From positions 1 to 44,573 of the forward strand of contig CAYFGZ010000016.1 of the NCBI GenBank assembly GCA_964342575.1: a DNA stretch of 44,573 nucleotides, in the 5' to 3' direction. This document shows positions 8,607-17,059 of the stretch, piece after piece (position 1 is the stretch's first letter; every line of letters begins with the position of its first letter). The notes under the pieces were generated by a model. That model was not told the DNA's origin and did no database searches. It saw only the letters and a list, made by a program, of their open reading frames with translations. The position numbers were made by a program, and so were the translations under genes. The DNA is from GCA-002701455 sp964342575. GTDB lineage: Bacteria > Pseudomonadota > Alphaproteobacteria > Thalassobaculales > Thalassobaculaceae.

Positions 8607-9236
8607 TCAATCAGGAATATTATCGGTTCTGGCGCGCCTTCCTAAGTACCCTCCATGATGCCGAAGCCCATATTGCTCCAAGGTGACACCTTTTCTCTCC
8701 ATTAAAACTAAAGCTAGGGCATCACTAACCGCTGCCATAACAGCCATACTAGCGGTTGGGGTCATTCCTAAGGGACACGGCTCCTCTATCACTCCCATAT
8801 TGATTATTATATCCGATACGTCCCGCAGACCAGAGTCGATATGCGAGGTAATTCCAATAACTGGACCCGCTTTCATATGACGACTCAACTGAATGAATTC
8901 TAATACCTCTCGCGTTTTACCACTCGTTGAAAATGCTACGATACAGTCTCCTTCTGCTACAATGCCCAAGTCGCCATGCGCGGCTTCAGCAGGGTGAATA
9001 AAGACCGCAGGGGTTGCTGTCGAACTTAAAATAGCAGCAAACTTTTGTGCAACAAATCCAGCTTTACCCATGCCTGTAGAAATTATTTTTCCGGGGCATG
9101 AAAGCAACAGCGTGGATGCTTCGTCATATGAAGAATCCACTTCTACGGCAGCGATAGCACTAGCTTCCGCCTCCAACACTTCTTTTATGCGTGATCTAAT
9201 ACTCAATTCGGGGTCAGTCGACAATTTTGCATCCAT
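8607..9236 (-). CDS. SIS-domain sugar isomerase, KpsF/GutQ type without CBS domains
   Basis: 209 residues. One SIS domain spans about residues 40-185 and carries the KpsF/GutQ landmarks STGMGKAGFVAQKFAAILSS, FIHPAEAAHGDLG and AFSTSGKTREVL, with the SLGMTPTAS-like CPLGMTPTASMAVM. Family enzymes interconvert ribulose 5-phosphate and arabinose 5-phosphate, the first step to Kdo. Canonical members (about 320-330 residues) add a pair of C-terminal CBS domains; this one stops after ARTDNIPD, so they are absent. CBS-less versions are known. No kdsA, kdsB or kdsC is adjacent, so it may act on another phosphosugar. It is divergent from the enoyl-CoA hydratase gene. Confidence 0.88.
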   Translation of the reverse strand: MDAKLSTDPELSIRSRIKEVLEAEASAIAAVEVDSSYDEASTLLLSCPGKIISTGMGKAGFVAQKFAAILSSTATPAVFIHPAEAAHGDLGIVAEGDCIVAFSTSGKTREVLEFIQLSRHMKAGPVIGITSHIDSGLRDVSDIIINMGVIEEPCPLGMTPTASMAVMAAVSDALALVLMERKGVTLEQYGLRHHGGYLGRRARTDNIPD

Positions 9237-9417
9237 TCCGATACCTTATTTGGGAATGTTCAAATAAACCAGCAAAGTAACATAGAAACTCAAAAGTTTT
9301 AACATAGTTTTTATGGCCCGATTGGTTCAACTAAGCTACAGATTTTTACTAATTGCCCATTAAACAATGAAAGAATAGATTACAATAATCGAATAATTCA
9401 ACAATTGGAGTTATTTT

Positions 9418-10212
9418 ATGACAGAACCCGTTGTGCTTTTGGATATCGATAGTCGCGGTGTCGCAACAATCACGCTCAATAGGCCCGAAGTTAACAACGC
9501 ATATAATGGGGAGGTTATCGCAGCAATGGTCGATGCCGTAACAAAATGTGCAAAGGATAACTCGGTGAGAGTAGTTGTAATTAGGGGTAATGGAAAACAT
9601 TTTCAGGCAGGAGCTGATCTCAATTGGCTTAAAGAAATCGGAAACCTTTCACCGCAAGAAAATGTCGATGTGTCTCGCGCAACAGCAACTGCCATTAGGG
9701 GTTTAACGGAAATCATGAAGCCAACAATAGCACTCGTCCAGGGAGGGTGTTTTGGTGGAGGAACCGGCATTATAGCTGCTTGTGACATCGTAATAGCTAG
9801 CGATAATGCTTTATTTTCGATTACGGAAACCCGCTGGGGAGTAATAGCCAGTATCATCATTCCCCAACTGAATGCGTCTATAGGTGCACGAAATACCAGA
9901 AGATATGCCCTAACTTGTGAGCGGTTTGACGCTTCAACGGCACTACAGATTGGTCTAATTCATCAGAAGTGTCAGAACGGCGAACTGGACGAAGCGGCGA
10001 GCCCTATTATTGAAAATCTATTGCTAGCTGCTCCACAGGCGACAGCTGAAACGAAATATGCAACATTGAAGGACGCTGGTTTGTTAATAGCAGACGAATA
10101 TTTCGAAGAGTTAGTAATGTCCCACGCAGCAAAACGACAAACTGATGAGGCGAAGGAAGGTCTCACTAGTTTCGCTGAAAAACGAAACCCAGTCTGGTAT
10201 CCATCTTCGTAA
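9418..10212 (+). CDS. Enoyl-CoA hydratase/isomerase family protein
   Basis: 264 residues of crotonase fold. The first oxyanion-hole segment is KHFQAGADLNWLK (about 60-72), and the second is QGGCFGGGTGIIAACDIVIA (108-127). The downstream ITETRWGVI (about 135-143) supplies a glutamate at one usual catalytic position. FQAGADLNWL with a Trp after Asn resembles methylglutaconyl-CoA hydratases (LiuC/AtuE), which work in leucine or acyclic-terpene breakdown. I cannot separate this from other crotonases. No acyl-CoA carboxylase is adjacent. GGAG seven bases before the ATG supports the start. It is followed 68 bases later by the CobW-family gene on the same strand. Confidence 0.9.
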   Translation: MTEPVVLLDIDSRGVATITLNRPEVNNAYNGEVIAAMVDAVTKCAKDNSVRVVVIRGNGKHFQAGADLNWLKEIGNLSPQENVDVSRATATAIRGLTEIMKPTIALVQGGCFGGGTGIIAACDIVIASDNALFSITETRWGVIASIIIPQLNASIGARNTRRYALTCERFDASTALQIGLIHQKCQNGELDEAASPIIENLLLAAPQATAETKYATLKDAGLLIADEYFEELVMSHAAKRQTDEAKEGLTSFAEKRNPVWYPSS

Positions 10213-10280
10213 GCGAATATAAAGTGCGGATTATAAAGACTGCCCAATAAACTAGCCTGGCATCTTCGAGGAATGCAAAA

Positions 10281-11363
10281 ATGACTGATAATGCTCAAAT
10301 AGATAGAATACCCGTATCAATTCTTACAGGATTTTTAGGGAGTGGAAAAACGACGTTACTTTCAAAATTAATTGCGCACAAGAATATGGAAAACGTCGCC
10401 GTTATTATCAATGAATTCGGAGAAGTCGGAATTGATGACGCATTAGTTGTGAAATCAAACGAAGATACCATTCTTTTAAACAATGGATGTTTATGCTGTA
10501 CCGTTAGGGGAGATTTGGTAAATACAATGCAGAGCTTATACTCCCAGCAATCTAACGGAGAAATCGCCGCTTTTGAAAGATTAGTCGTTGAGACAACCGG
10601 ACTCGCTGATCCAGCTCCCATACTTCATACGATGATGGCTGACCCTTTTCTGGTTTCTAAATACCGATTAGATGGGGTTATCACAGTTGTTGATGCGCAC
10701 CACGCTATGACTCAATTCGATCAACAGTTTGAGTCGGTGAAACAAGCGGCAGTGGCTGACCGTATCGTTCTTACAAAGATTGACGTGACTGAGGACGATA
10801 CGATTAGTAACGTAAAGGAACGTCTCACATCCCTGAACCCCGCGGCACCAATAATTGAGGCCACACATGGCGCAGTGAGGCCCGAAGAACTTTTCAATGC
10901 AGGATTGTACAATCCGCTAACGAAAACTGCTGACGTCTCACGCTGGCTAAAAGAAGAGGCTTATATGAATTCAGAAGGCCATGTTTATCATAGGGTGGGC
11001 GAACACGGTTCAGAAAGCCATCACCACCACCACCATGACGTTAATAGGCACGACGATCATATTCATAGCTTCGCCGTGCATTTTGATAGCCCACTTAAAT
11101 GGGCCAATATAGCAGGCGCCTTAGATATGTTGGTCCAAACACATGGGGCTAGTATTTTGCGTATCAAAGGTATTTTAAATGTGGCAGAAATCGACGATCA
11201 GCCGGTTGTTGTACATGCCGTTCAACACATGTTTCACCCACCCGCAAAAATAGATGAATGGCCTACAGAAGATCGGCGATCACGGCTAGTATTCATTGTA
11301 AAAGATGTGGAAAAGACTACTATAGAAGATGCCCTTAATAGTTACCTGGCCATGGAATTTTAA
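10281..11363 (+). CDS. CobW-family metal GTPase (zinc metallochaperone type)
   Basis: 360 residues. Walker A is GFLGSGKTT (residues 17-25). The metal site is CLCC (70-73). The switch segment is VVETTGLADPAP, and the guanine-specificity motif appears as LTKID. Between the GTPase and the C-terminal CobW domain lies a histidine-rich loop with six consecutive His followed by DVNRHDDHIHS. CLCC plus a His-rich loop is typical of the COG0523 zinc-handling branch (ZigA/YeiR/ZNG1) rather than cobalamin-type CobW, and no cobalamin genes are nearby. It likely delivers Zn(II) to client enzymes in the cytosol, powered by GTP. ATG with GAGGA upstream. I saw no Zur-like palindrome in the 68-base leader. Confidence 0.92.
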   Translation: MTDNAQIDRIPVSILTGFLGSGKTTLLSKLIAHKNMENVAVIINEFGEVGIDDALVVKSNEDTILLNNGCLCCTVRGDLVNTMQSLYSQQSNGEIAAFERLVVETTGLADPAPILHTMMADPFLVSKYRLDGVITVVDAHHAMTQFDQQFESVKQAAVADRIVLTKIDVTEDDTISNVKERLTSLNPAAPIIEATHGAVRPEELFNAGLYNPLTKTADVSRWLKEEAYMNSEGHVYHRVGEHGSESHHHHHHDVNRHDDHIHSFAVHFDSPLKWANIAGALDMLVQTHGASILRIKGILNVAEIDDQPVVVHAVQHMFHPPAKIDEWPTEDRRSRLVFIVKDVEKTTIEDALNSYLAMEF

Positions 11364-11413
11364 TTATCACAACTTTAGCTATAAAATCTAACTTCTAATT
11401 GTTAAGATTGAAC

Positions 11414-12262
11414 ATGAATAGATATCAAAATCCCTACAAGAATGCTTGGGAGGAACTTTGTTCCCGAACTCAGGAACCCTCATTTCTAACCGGAATAACA
11501 GAAGTCAGTTATAACGACTTTGCTAAAAGAACATACGAGGCAAAGCCAGACTTTATAAAGGAGACCACTCAAAAACTATATTCGGGGAATGTATTCTTGT
11601 TGAAAGGGGCTCTGGATAACGAAACATGCGCAAATATCATTGAAAACACCTATAATTTTTTTCAAAATTACCCGTCTGAATTCCATAAGATGCTCGACGG
11701 TTGTCCCAATTTCCATCGTGTTCAAGATGAAGAGACAAGTTTGCTTTATAGTACCCGGCAAATTCGTGACGCATATTATTCTTTTCGCTGGAATGACGAT
11801 ACAATTGGCGTCTGGAACTCTGTGACGCCTCTCGGGCGAACAATTAAGTATCTCTCTGGCCTTGAAAAAGATGCTTATGAAACAAATCTACCGAGTGACG
11901 GTGTAATTGATAGAATACAAGTGCTTCGATACCCGCCCGGTGGTGGAGGTATATCGCTACATACAGACTCTGGAAAAAACCAACGGGTTATAGCAGGAAT
12001 CATGCTAACAAAACGCGGTATGCATTATCAAGAAGGTGGATATTATATAGCTAAAACTGAAGATGAGATTTTTGACTTTGAAGAATACGTTGATGTTGGA
12101 GATATCGTTGTTTTCTACCCGTCATTGCGGCACGGAGTAGCCGAAATCGATCCAGGAGAATCGGTTAACTGGAAAAATAGAGATGGACGCTGGTATATGG
12201 CCCTCTTTAGCCCGGACACTGACCACGTTAAAGAACGGGCTACATCAAGACATTTAGGATAA
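11414..12262 (+). CDS. 2-oxoglutarate/Fe(II)-dependent oxygenase-like protein
   Basis: 282 residues from the first ATG (an upstream TTG at 11399 is a weaker start). The C-terminal double-stranded beta-helix shows the iron triad HTD (His183, Asp185) and His240 in FYPSLRHGVAEID, with an Arg (R259) in DGRWYMALFS at the 2-oxoglutarate position. GGYY between them is the usual turn. Such enzymes hydroxylate small molecules, sugars, lipids or proteins using Fe(II), O2 and 2-oxoglutarate. The product here is unknown. It lies 50 bases after the CobW-family gene and 83 before the SDR of the glycan-like locus, on the same strand. It could belong to either group. Confidence 0.75.
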   Translation: MNRYQNPYKNAWEELCSRTQEPSFLTGITEVSYNDFAKRTYEAKPDFIKETTQKLYSGNVFLLKGALDNETCANIIENTYNFFQNYPSEFHKMLDGCPNFHRVQDEETSLLYSTRQIRDAYYSFRWNDDTIGVWNSVTPLGRTIKYLSGLEKDAYETNLPSDGVIDRIQVLRYPPGGGGISLHTDSGKNQRVIAGIMLTKRGMHYQEGGYYIAKTEDEIFDFEEYVDVGDIVVFYPSLRHGVAEIDPGESVNWKNRDGRWYMALFSPDTDHVKERATSRHLG

Positions 12263-12345
12263 TCCAAGAAATTCCAACGAAGTCTGAATAAAATACAGAC
12301 CTCCATTAATCTAGCGACTCTAATGGCAATACAGAGCACAACAAT

Positions 12346-13215
12346 ATGACACAAATTCTAATCGCCGGCGCTAATGGATATGTAGGAAACTTTCTTGTCA
12401 ACGACCTCGACTCATTATTCGATCTTACAGCAGTAAGTAGAACCGAACCATCCTTTCGCCAAAAAAACACCAAGGTCATTCGCCAAGATCTGTCCCAAAG
12501 ATGGGAATTTGATGCCACACCGGAGATCGTTATTTACCTAGCGGCCCAACATTATTATTCGACTACGGCAGCCACCATAGAAAATTTTTTAAGCTCAAAT
12601 GTCCAGGGTCTGATCAATGCGTTAACTTTTTCGGAGGCGGTCAACGCAAAAATGTTTATTTATTTTTCTAGCATTTCTGTTTTAGGGAAAGTAAATGATC
12701 AGGTTGTTACGGAGCAAACACCAATCTGCACCCCCAATCTATATGGGGCAACCAAATTTTTGGGAGAGAGGATTGTGTATGATTTCTCTACTCAGGTGCC
12801 ATCCTTAATAATAAGGCTGCCCGGTATAGTGGGGCCAAATTTACCTGAGGGACGGCCATGGATTAAATCGGTTATAGACAAGCTTCTCCGGGGCGACCCC
12901 GTTCATTTTTATAATGGTGAGGCCGACTTCAATAATATTTGCGATCTACAAACCATATGTCATTTCATCCAACACATAGCCGGCCGGGGCCTTCCAAACA
13001 ATTTTGATATTGTAAATTTAGCGGCCACGACTCCAATAAAAGTCAAGAACCTGATATTACTGCTGCATTCTAGGTTAAATTCCACTTCAACTATAAATGA
13101 GGTGTCCACCAATAATCTCTCCTTTACAATAGACGTGCAACATATTTCATCCACCTACGCGTTTTTCCCACCTACAACAGAGTGCATCGTGCAACGTCTT
13201 GCTACTTATTTTTAA
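12346..13215 (+). CDS. NAD-dependent epimerase/dehydratase (extended SDR)
   Basis: 289 residues. The cofactor motif is GANGYVG (8-14). YLAAQHYYSTT follows where extended SDRs have the LAA segment. The catalytic set is Ser108/109, Tyr133 and Lys137 in YGATK. IIRLPGIVGPNLPEGRPW matches the sugar-nucleotide SDR pattern R-x-x-x-x-x-GP. It most likely epimerises, dehydrates or reduces a nucleotide-linked or keto sugar in the cytosol. It is followed by a ThDP enzyme and a methyltransferase on the same strand, which supports a role in modifying a surface sugar. Weak ribosome site. The substrate cannot be read from the sequence. Confidence 0.88.
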   Translation: MTQILIAGANGYVGNFLVNDLDSLFDLTAVSRTEPSFRQKNTKVIRQDLSQRWEFDATPEIVIYLAAQHYYSTTAATIENFLSSNVQGLINALTFSEAVNAKMFIYFSSISVLGKVNDQVVTEQTPICTPNLYGATKFLGERIVYDFSTQVPSLIIRLPGIVGPNLPEGRPWIKSVIDKLLRGDPVHFYNGEADFNNICDLQTICHFIQHIAGRGLPNNFDIVNLAATTPIKVKNLILLLHSRLNSTSTINEVSTNNLSFTIDVQHISSTYAFFPPTTECIVQRLATYF

Positions 13216-13310
13216 CAACAAAGCCCTATCCTGCGCATCACACAGTATGTTCTATACTCAAACGAATTTCCGGTTTATATTTTTTGAAAAATAAAGAGTT
13301 AACTAATCTG

Positions 13311-15092
13311 ATGATGCGTTTAGCCGATTACGTAATGCATTGGCTTATAGCCAAAAATGTGGATACCGTCTTTACGGTTAGCGGAGGGGGGTCTATTAGC
13401 CTTTGCGATGCTCTTTTGAAAGCAGATGGATTAGATTATATATGCTGCCACCACGAACAAGCGGTCGCTATATCGGCAGAAGGTTACACTCGCTCTTGTG
13501 GTAAAATCGGTGTCGGTCTGGTGACTACAGGACCAGGTGGAACCAACGCGATAACTGGAGTTGCGGGCGCATGGATTGATTCTATCCCACAATTAATAAT
13601 ATCGGGGCAGGTTTTTCTTAACCAAACCATAAAGGATACAGGGTTGAGGCAACTGGGCGTTCAGGAAATAAACATCGTAGACATTGTTCAACCAATAACC
13701 AAATACGCCACAATGTTAGAAGATCCAAACAATATTAAATTTGAATTAGAAAAAGCTTTTCATATAGCCCAAAGTGGAAGACCAGGTCCAGTTTGGCTTG
13801 ATATTCCAGCGGATATCCAAACCAAAGAGATTAATCCGGGAAAACTTCACACGTTTAACGCTACAGCTAGTCGCCGCTCAGTAAAAATAAAACCTAAAGA
13901 ACTAGAAAAAATCGCAAAAAAATTGATGAACTCCAAGCGACCTATGGTTCATATCGGCCATGGAATAAGATCTACCGATGCGCGAAAAGGTATAATAGAT
14001 TTCGTTGTAAGGCATAATATTCCTCTCGCCACAACATGGAATGCAACTGATTGCATTGCATCCTCCCATCCTAATTTCATCGGTAGACCGGGTGCCTTTG
14101 CTGAAAGAGGGGCCAATTTCATTGTACAAAATAGTGACTTTTACATCTCCATAGGCTCGCGTTTGCCATTCATGGTCACAGGATATAACTCTAAAGACTT
14201 CGCAAGAAATGCATACAAAGTGATGGTTGATATCGACCCAATTGAATCCAATAAGATATCTCTTGATATTGATCAACGAATAACGGGTGATTCGTATGAA
14301 TTTATACAATCGTTATGTGCGATGATCGATGATAGATGGCAGTGTGATAGTTCCTGGCTTAAGAAATGCCAGAGTATTAGAAAAAAGTATCCAATAATCC
14401 TTCCAGAATACAGAAAACAAAAAAAATGGGTTAATTCATATTATTTCATCGATAAACTATCTCACCTACTTCCAAGTAATGCCGTAGTCGTGACGGATAT
14501 GGGATTATCATTCGTTGGGACCCATCAAGCCTTCAGAGTCAAGAGTGGACAGCGGGTCTTTACGAATTCGGGTCACGCCGCAATGGGATGGGGTCTCCCT
14601 GCAGCGATCGGAGCCTCCTTAAGTTCAAAAAACAGGCCAATAATATGTATCTCAGGAGAAGGCGGCCTGATGATGAATCTCCAAGAACTATCTACTGCAA
14701 ATCACAACAAAATTCCTCTTAAACTCTTTATTTACAATAATGGGGGCTATCTAACCATCAAACAGACACAACAGCTTGGCTTCGATGGTCGTCTAATGGG
14801 ATCAACGGAAGATAGTGGCATTTCATTTCCAGATTTTCGAAAAATTGCAGCCTCTTTCGGGTTTAGCTACGTTAAGATATCCAACCACCGCAAACTTAAT
14901 CAGAAGTTAATTGATATCTTACAACAGGACGGACCGATTATCTGCGAATTATTGATAAATCCCGAACAGCCCCAAATCCCCAAAGCCATTAACAGAAAGA
15001 ATTCGGATGGAACAACCCGAGCCACTGCACTTGAAGATATGTACCCCTTTCTTCCAGAAAACGAAATCAAGAGCAACCTATCTGGAGATTAG
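13311..15092 (+). CDS. Acetolactate-synthase-like thiamine diphosphate enzyme
   Basis: 593 residues from ATG 13311. The frame is open upstream to 13182 and into the SDR, but that extension has no family similarity. The N-terminal ThDP domain has the catalytic glutamate in CCHHEQAVAISAEGYTR and the GPGGTNAITG segment. A central domain follows (about 190-330). The C-terminal pyrophosphate domain has GEGGLMMNLQELSTA and YNNGGY, where most relatives have GDG. Acetolactate-synthase-like enzymes inside glycan loci, such as YerE of yersiniose synthesis, transfer a two-carbon unit from pyruvate to a keto sugar. Here the SDR upstream and methyltransferase three bases downstream make that kind of role plausible, but it is inferred. 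There is no ilvH neighbour, so it is not the housekeeping enzyme. Confidence 0.85.
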   Translation: MMRLADYVMHWLIAKNVDTVFTVSGGGSISLCDALLKADGLDYICCHHEQAVAISAEGYTRSCGKIGVGLVTTGPGGTNAITGVAGAWIDSIPQLIISGQVFLNQTIKDTGLRQLGVQEINIVDIVQPITKYATMLEDPNNIKFELEKAFHIAQSGRPGPVWLDIPADIQTKEINPGKLHTFNATASRRSVKIKPKELEKIAKKLMNSKRPMVHIGHGIRSTDARKGIIDFVVRHNIPLATTWNATDCIASSHPNFIGRPGAFAERGANFIVQNSDFYISIGSRLPFMVTGYNSKDFARNAYKVMVDIDPIESNKISLDIDQRITGDSYEFIQSLCAMIDDRWQCDSSWLKKCQSIRKKYPIILPEYRKQKKWVNSYYFIDKLSHLLPSNAVVVTDMGLSFVGTHQAFRVKSGQRVFTNSGHAAMGWGLPAAIGASLSSKNRPIICISGEGGLMMNLQELSTANHNKIPLKLFIYNNGGYLTIKQTQQLGFDGRLMGSTEDSGISFPDFRKIAASFGFSYVKISNHRKLNQKLIDILQQDGPIICELLINPEQPQIPKAINRKNSDGTTRATALEDMYPFLPENEIKSNLSGD

Positions 15093-15095
15093 CCC

Positions 15096-15776
15096 ATGCC
15101 CGAGGAAAATTTACTTGAAGGATATCCATCTCCGATAGAACCTCGCTTCGTTGCCAAAGATTTGAGAACGATACAACATCGGCTCGTGGCTGCTGAAAGA
15201 AGCAAAGACTTTTTCGACGGCGACCGAAACTTTGGATACGGCGGGTATAATTATGACGGACGCTGGCAACCAATCGCAAAAAGAATGCTCGAGCATTACA
15301 ATATAAAAAATGGTGGAACTATTTTACACCTTGGCTGTGAAAAAGGGTTTTTGCTGCATGACTTGTGGAAATTAAACCGCTCCCTTCACGTTGTAGGAAC
15401 GGAGACTTCGGATTACGCCATAGAGCACGCAATGCCCCAAGTGAAAAACAAAATTCTAAAACTCTCAACGACGCCACTACCATTCAACGATAATTCTTTC
15501 GACTTGGTGGTTGGTCTGGGCATCATCTATACATTAACACTGCCAGACGCTATATCCACGCTACGCGAAATAACTAGAGTTAGCAGGGGAAATTCATTCG
15601 TTACCCTCGCTATGTATGAAACAGAAGAAGACTATTTTCTATTCAAGGACTGGACTTTACTCGGCACTCTGATGTTCAAAAAACATGAATGGCAGACCAT
15701 TTTGACATATGCCGGCTACCAAGGAGACTACGCTTTCACTGGCGCTAAATCACTGCATCTAAAAAGAAAAACTTAA
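15096..15776 (+). CDS. Class I SAM-dependent methyltransferase
   Basis: 226 residues. SAM motif I is ILHLGCEKGFLLHDL (about 76-90), the acidic ribose-binding position falls in VVGTETSDYA, and motif post-II is PFNDNSFDLVVGLGIIY. The C-terminal sheet ends with AKSLHLKRKT. It starts three bases after the stop of the ThDP enzyme, so the two are almost surely co-transcribed and possibly translationally coupled. A methyl group on a sugar or sugar precursor is the natural inference from the neighbours. The protein is soluble, with no membrane helix. It is convergent with the first glycosyltransferase gene, with only seven bases between the two stop codons. Confidence 0.87.
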   Translation: MPEENLLEGYPSPIEPRFVAKDLRTIQHRLVAAERSKDFFDGDRNFGYGGYNYDGRWQPIAKRMLEHYNIKNGGTILHLGCEKGFLLHDLWKLNRSLHVVGTETSDYAIEHAMPQVKNKILKLSTTPLPFNDNSFDLVVGLGIIYTLTLPDAISTLREITRVSRGNSFVTLAMYETEEDYFLFKDWTLLGTLMFKKHEWQTILTYAGYQGDYAFTGAKSLHLKRKT

Positions 15777-15783
15777 ATTAAAA

Positions 15784-17043
15784 TTATGCTAAAAAACTCG
15801 GCTTTTTCTGGAGAATGCTTTCAGAAATACGGGCTGTCGAATAGGCTAAACCAAATATCCCTCGATCTTCATCAGAGATTTCTGATTCTTCGGCAAGCAC
15901 TCTGGAATGCTCCTTATTAAGTTTCAAAAACTTCTCCTGAAGTGCCGGACTCAATGGATTTTTCCCTTTCAGTACACCCAGAAACTCTTCAACCGCTAAC
16001 ATGAGTTCCTCTGGGCTATTCTCTTTAACAAAGAATCCGGCATCCGCGAGTTCTTGGCTAGTTGTTATTTCGGCAAGCCCGTTGGCCAGTATTTCTCTAT
16101 AACTTAATTCTACGCCATCTTTAATGCGACAATAGTGTTTAAACATTAACACCTCATTAGGACCGTGGAATTCCCAGTCGACTACCCGGTTTACTATCAA
16201 AGCATGCCTTGAAAAAGCTCTTGGAAGGGTGACAGGGCCGGATGCTTGAAGTATCGCAAACGCACATATTGCTGAAAAATACACGTCTAGAAAATTTTCA
16301 TATTCTGGGTGGAAGGGTAAATCCCAGACCCACGAATTATCGGCTTTGATTTTTGGATTAGAATTATCTCCAATCCTAATCACTTGATATCCTTTGGACA
16401 CAAGAAACTTTATCGCCAAGTCGTAATTACTAATATCAGCACAACGATACTCATGCCGTGATTGCTGCGGACGATAACCACGGTCCCGCACGTGCAATAA
16501 GACAATTGGACGCTCTATGTTCATTCCGACCTTTTGCATCCAGTTCCGCCCTCTTTTTTCCGTAGAGCTTGGTAATTCGAACCTGTAATCTACGGCAGTC
16601 TTAATTGCCGCAGAGGATGTCGCCAATTTTTTATATTCATTCCACAACGTCCATGGACTAAAAGCCAGCAAATCCATATTTTTAAACTCAGCCAAACCCC
16701 AATTATTAAATCCAAAATAGGGCAATACAGGATCATAGGTTTCGATATGACAGAACTTGTCTCCAGCTACTTCAATAACGTTAAGATTCACTCCTGGTTT
16801 ATCTACGGGGCCCGTTATTATAATGATTTGGTCATATGAGTCATAGTATAGAGCCTTTAACTGACACAACTCCGTTGCTAACTGACCAATGCGATCCACC
16901 TGTAACAGAACATAGACCAAAGTTCTTATATTTTCAGCTAATTTGGGAAAAACCAACTCAAGTAAGCGGGCAACAGCTTCAGGTTGCCTACTTGCATGGA
17001 GGAGGCGCGCTTGTTGTTGAATTTCTTGAGGATCAGCCATCAC
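15784..17043 (-). CDS. TIGR04372-like glycosyltransferase, copy 1
   Basis: 419 residues. The C-terminal half shows the signature I associate with the TIGR04372 putative glycosyltransferase family: VLLHVRDRGY, YRCADISNY, a GYQVIRIGD segment, then WDLPFHPEY and FLDVYFSAIC, followed by a putative donor-binding QASGPVTLPRAF. The N-terminal half has TPR-like helices and VYVLLQVDRIGQLATEL. It probably transfers an activated sugar to a cell-surface glycan; donor and acceptor are unknown. It starts 16 bases after the stop of its tandem paralogue and the pair faces the SDR/ThDP/methyltransferase genes. ATG start: two Met codons in tandem, the first at 17043. Confidence 0.75.
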   Translation of the reverse strand: MMADPQEIQQQARLLHASRQPEAVARLLELVFPKLAENIRTLVYVLLQVDRIGQLATELCQLKALYYDSYDQIIIITGPVDKPGVNLNVIEVAGDKFCHIETYDPVLPYFGFNNWGLAEFKNMDLLAFSPWTLWNEYKKLATSSAAIKTAVDYRFELPSSTEKRGRNWMQKVGMNIERPIVLLHVRDRGYRPQQSRHEYRCADISNYDLAIKFLVSKGYQVIRIGDNSNPKIKADNSWVWDLPFHPEYENFLDVYFSAICAFAILQASGPVTLPRAFSRHALIVNRVVDWEFHGPNEVLMFKHYCRIKDGVELSYREILANGLAEITTSQELADAGFFVKENSPEELMLAVEEFLGVLKGKNPLSPALQEKFLKLNKEHSRVLAEESEISDEDRGIFGLAYSTARISESILQKKPSFLA

Positions 17044-17059
17044 GCATATTATCCAAATG

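Noticed and set aside
11019..11037. Run of six His codons taken as a cloning tag
   Set aside because: It sits in the middle of the CobW gene, where zinc-type family members naturally have a His-rich loop.
13182..13310. Upstream extension of the ThDP enzyme frame overlapping the SDR end
   Set aside because: The 43 added residues show no family similarity, and ATG 13311 begins exactly at the conserved N-terminus.
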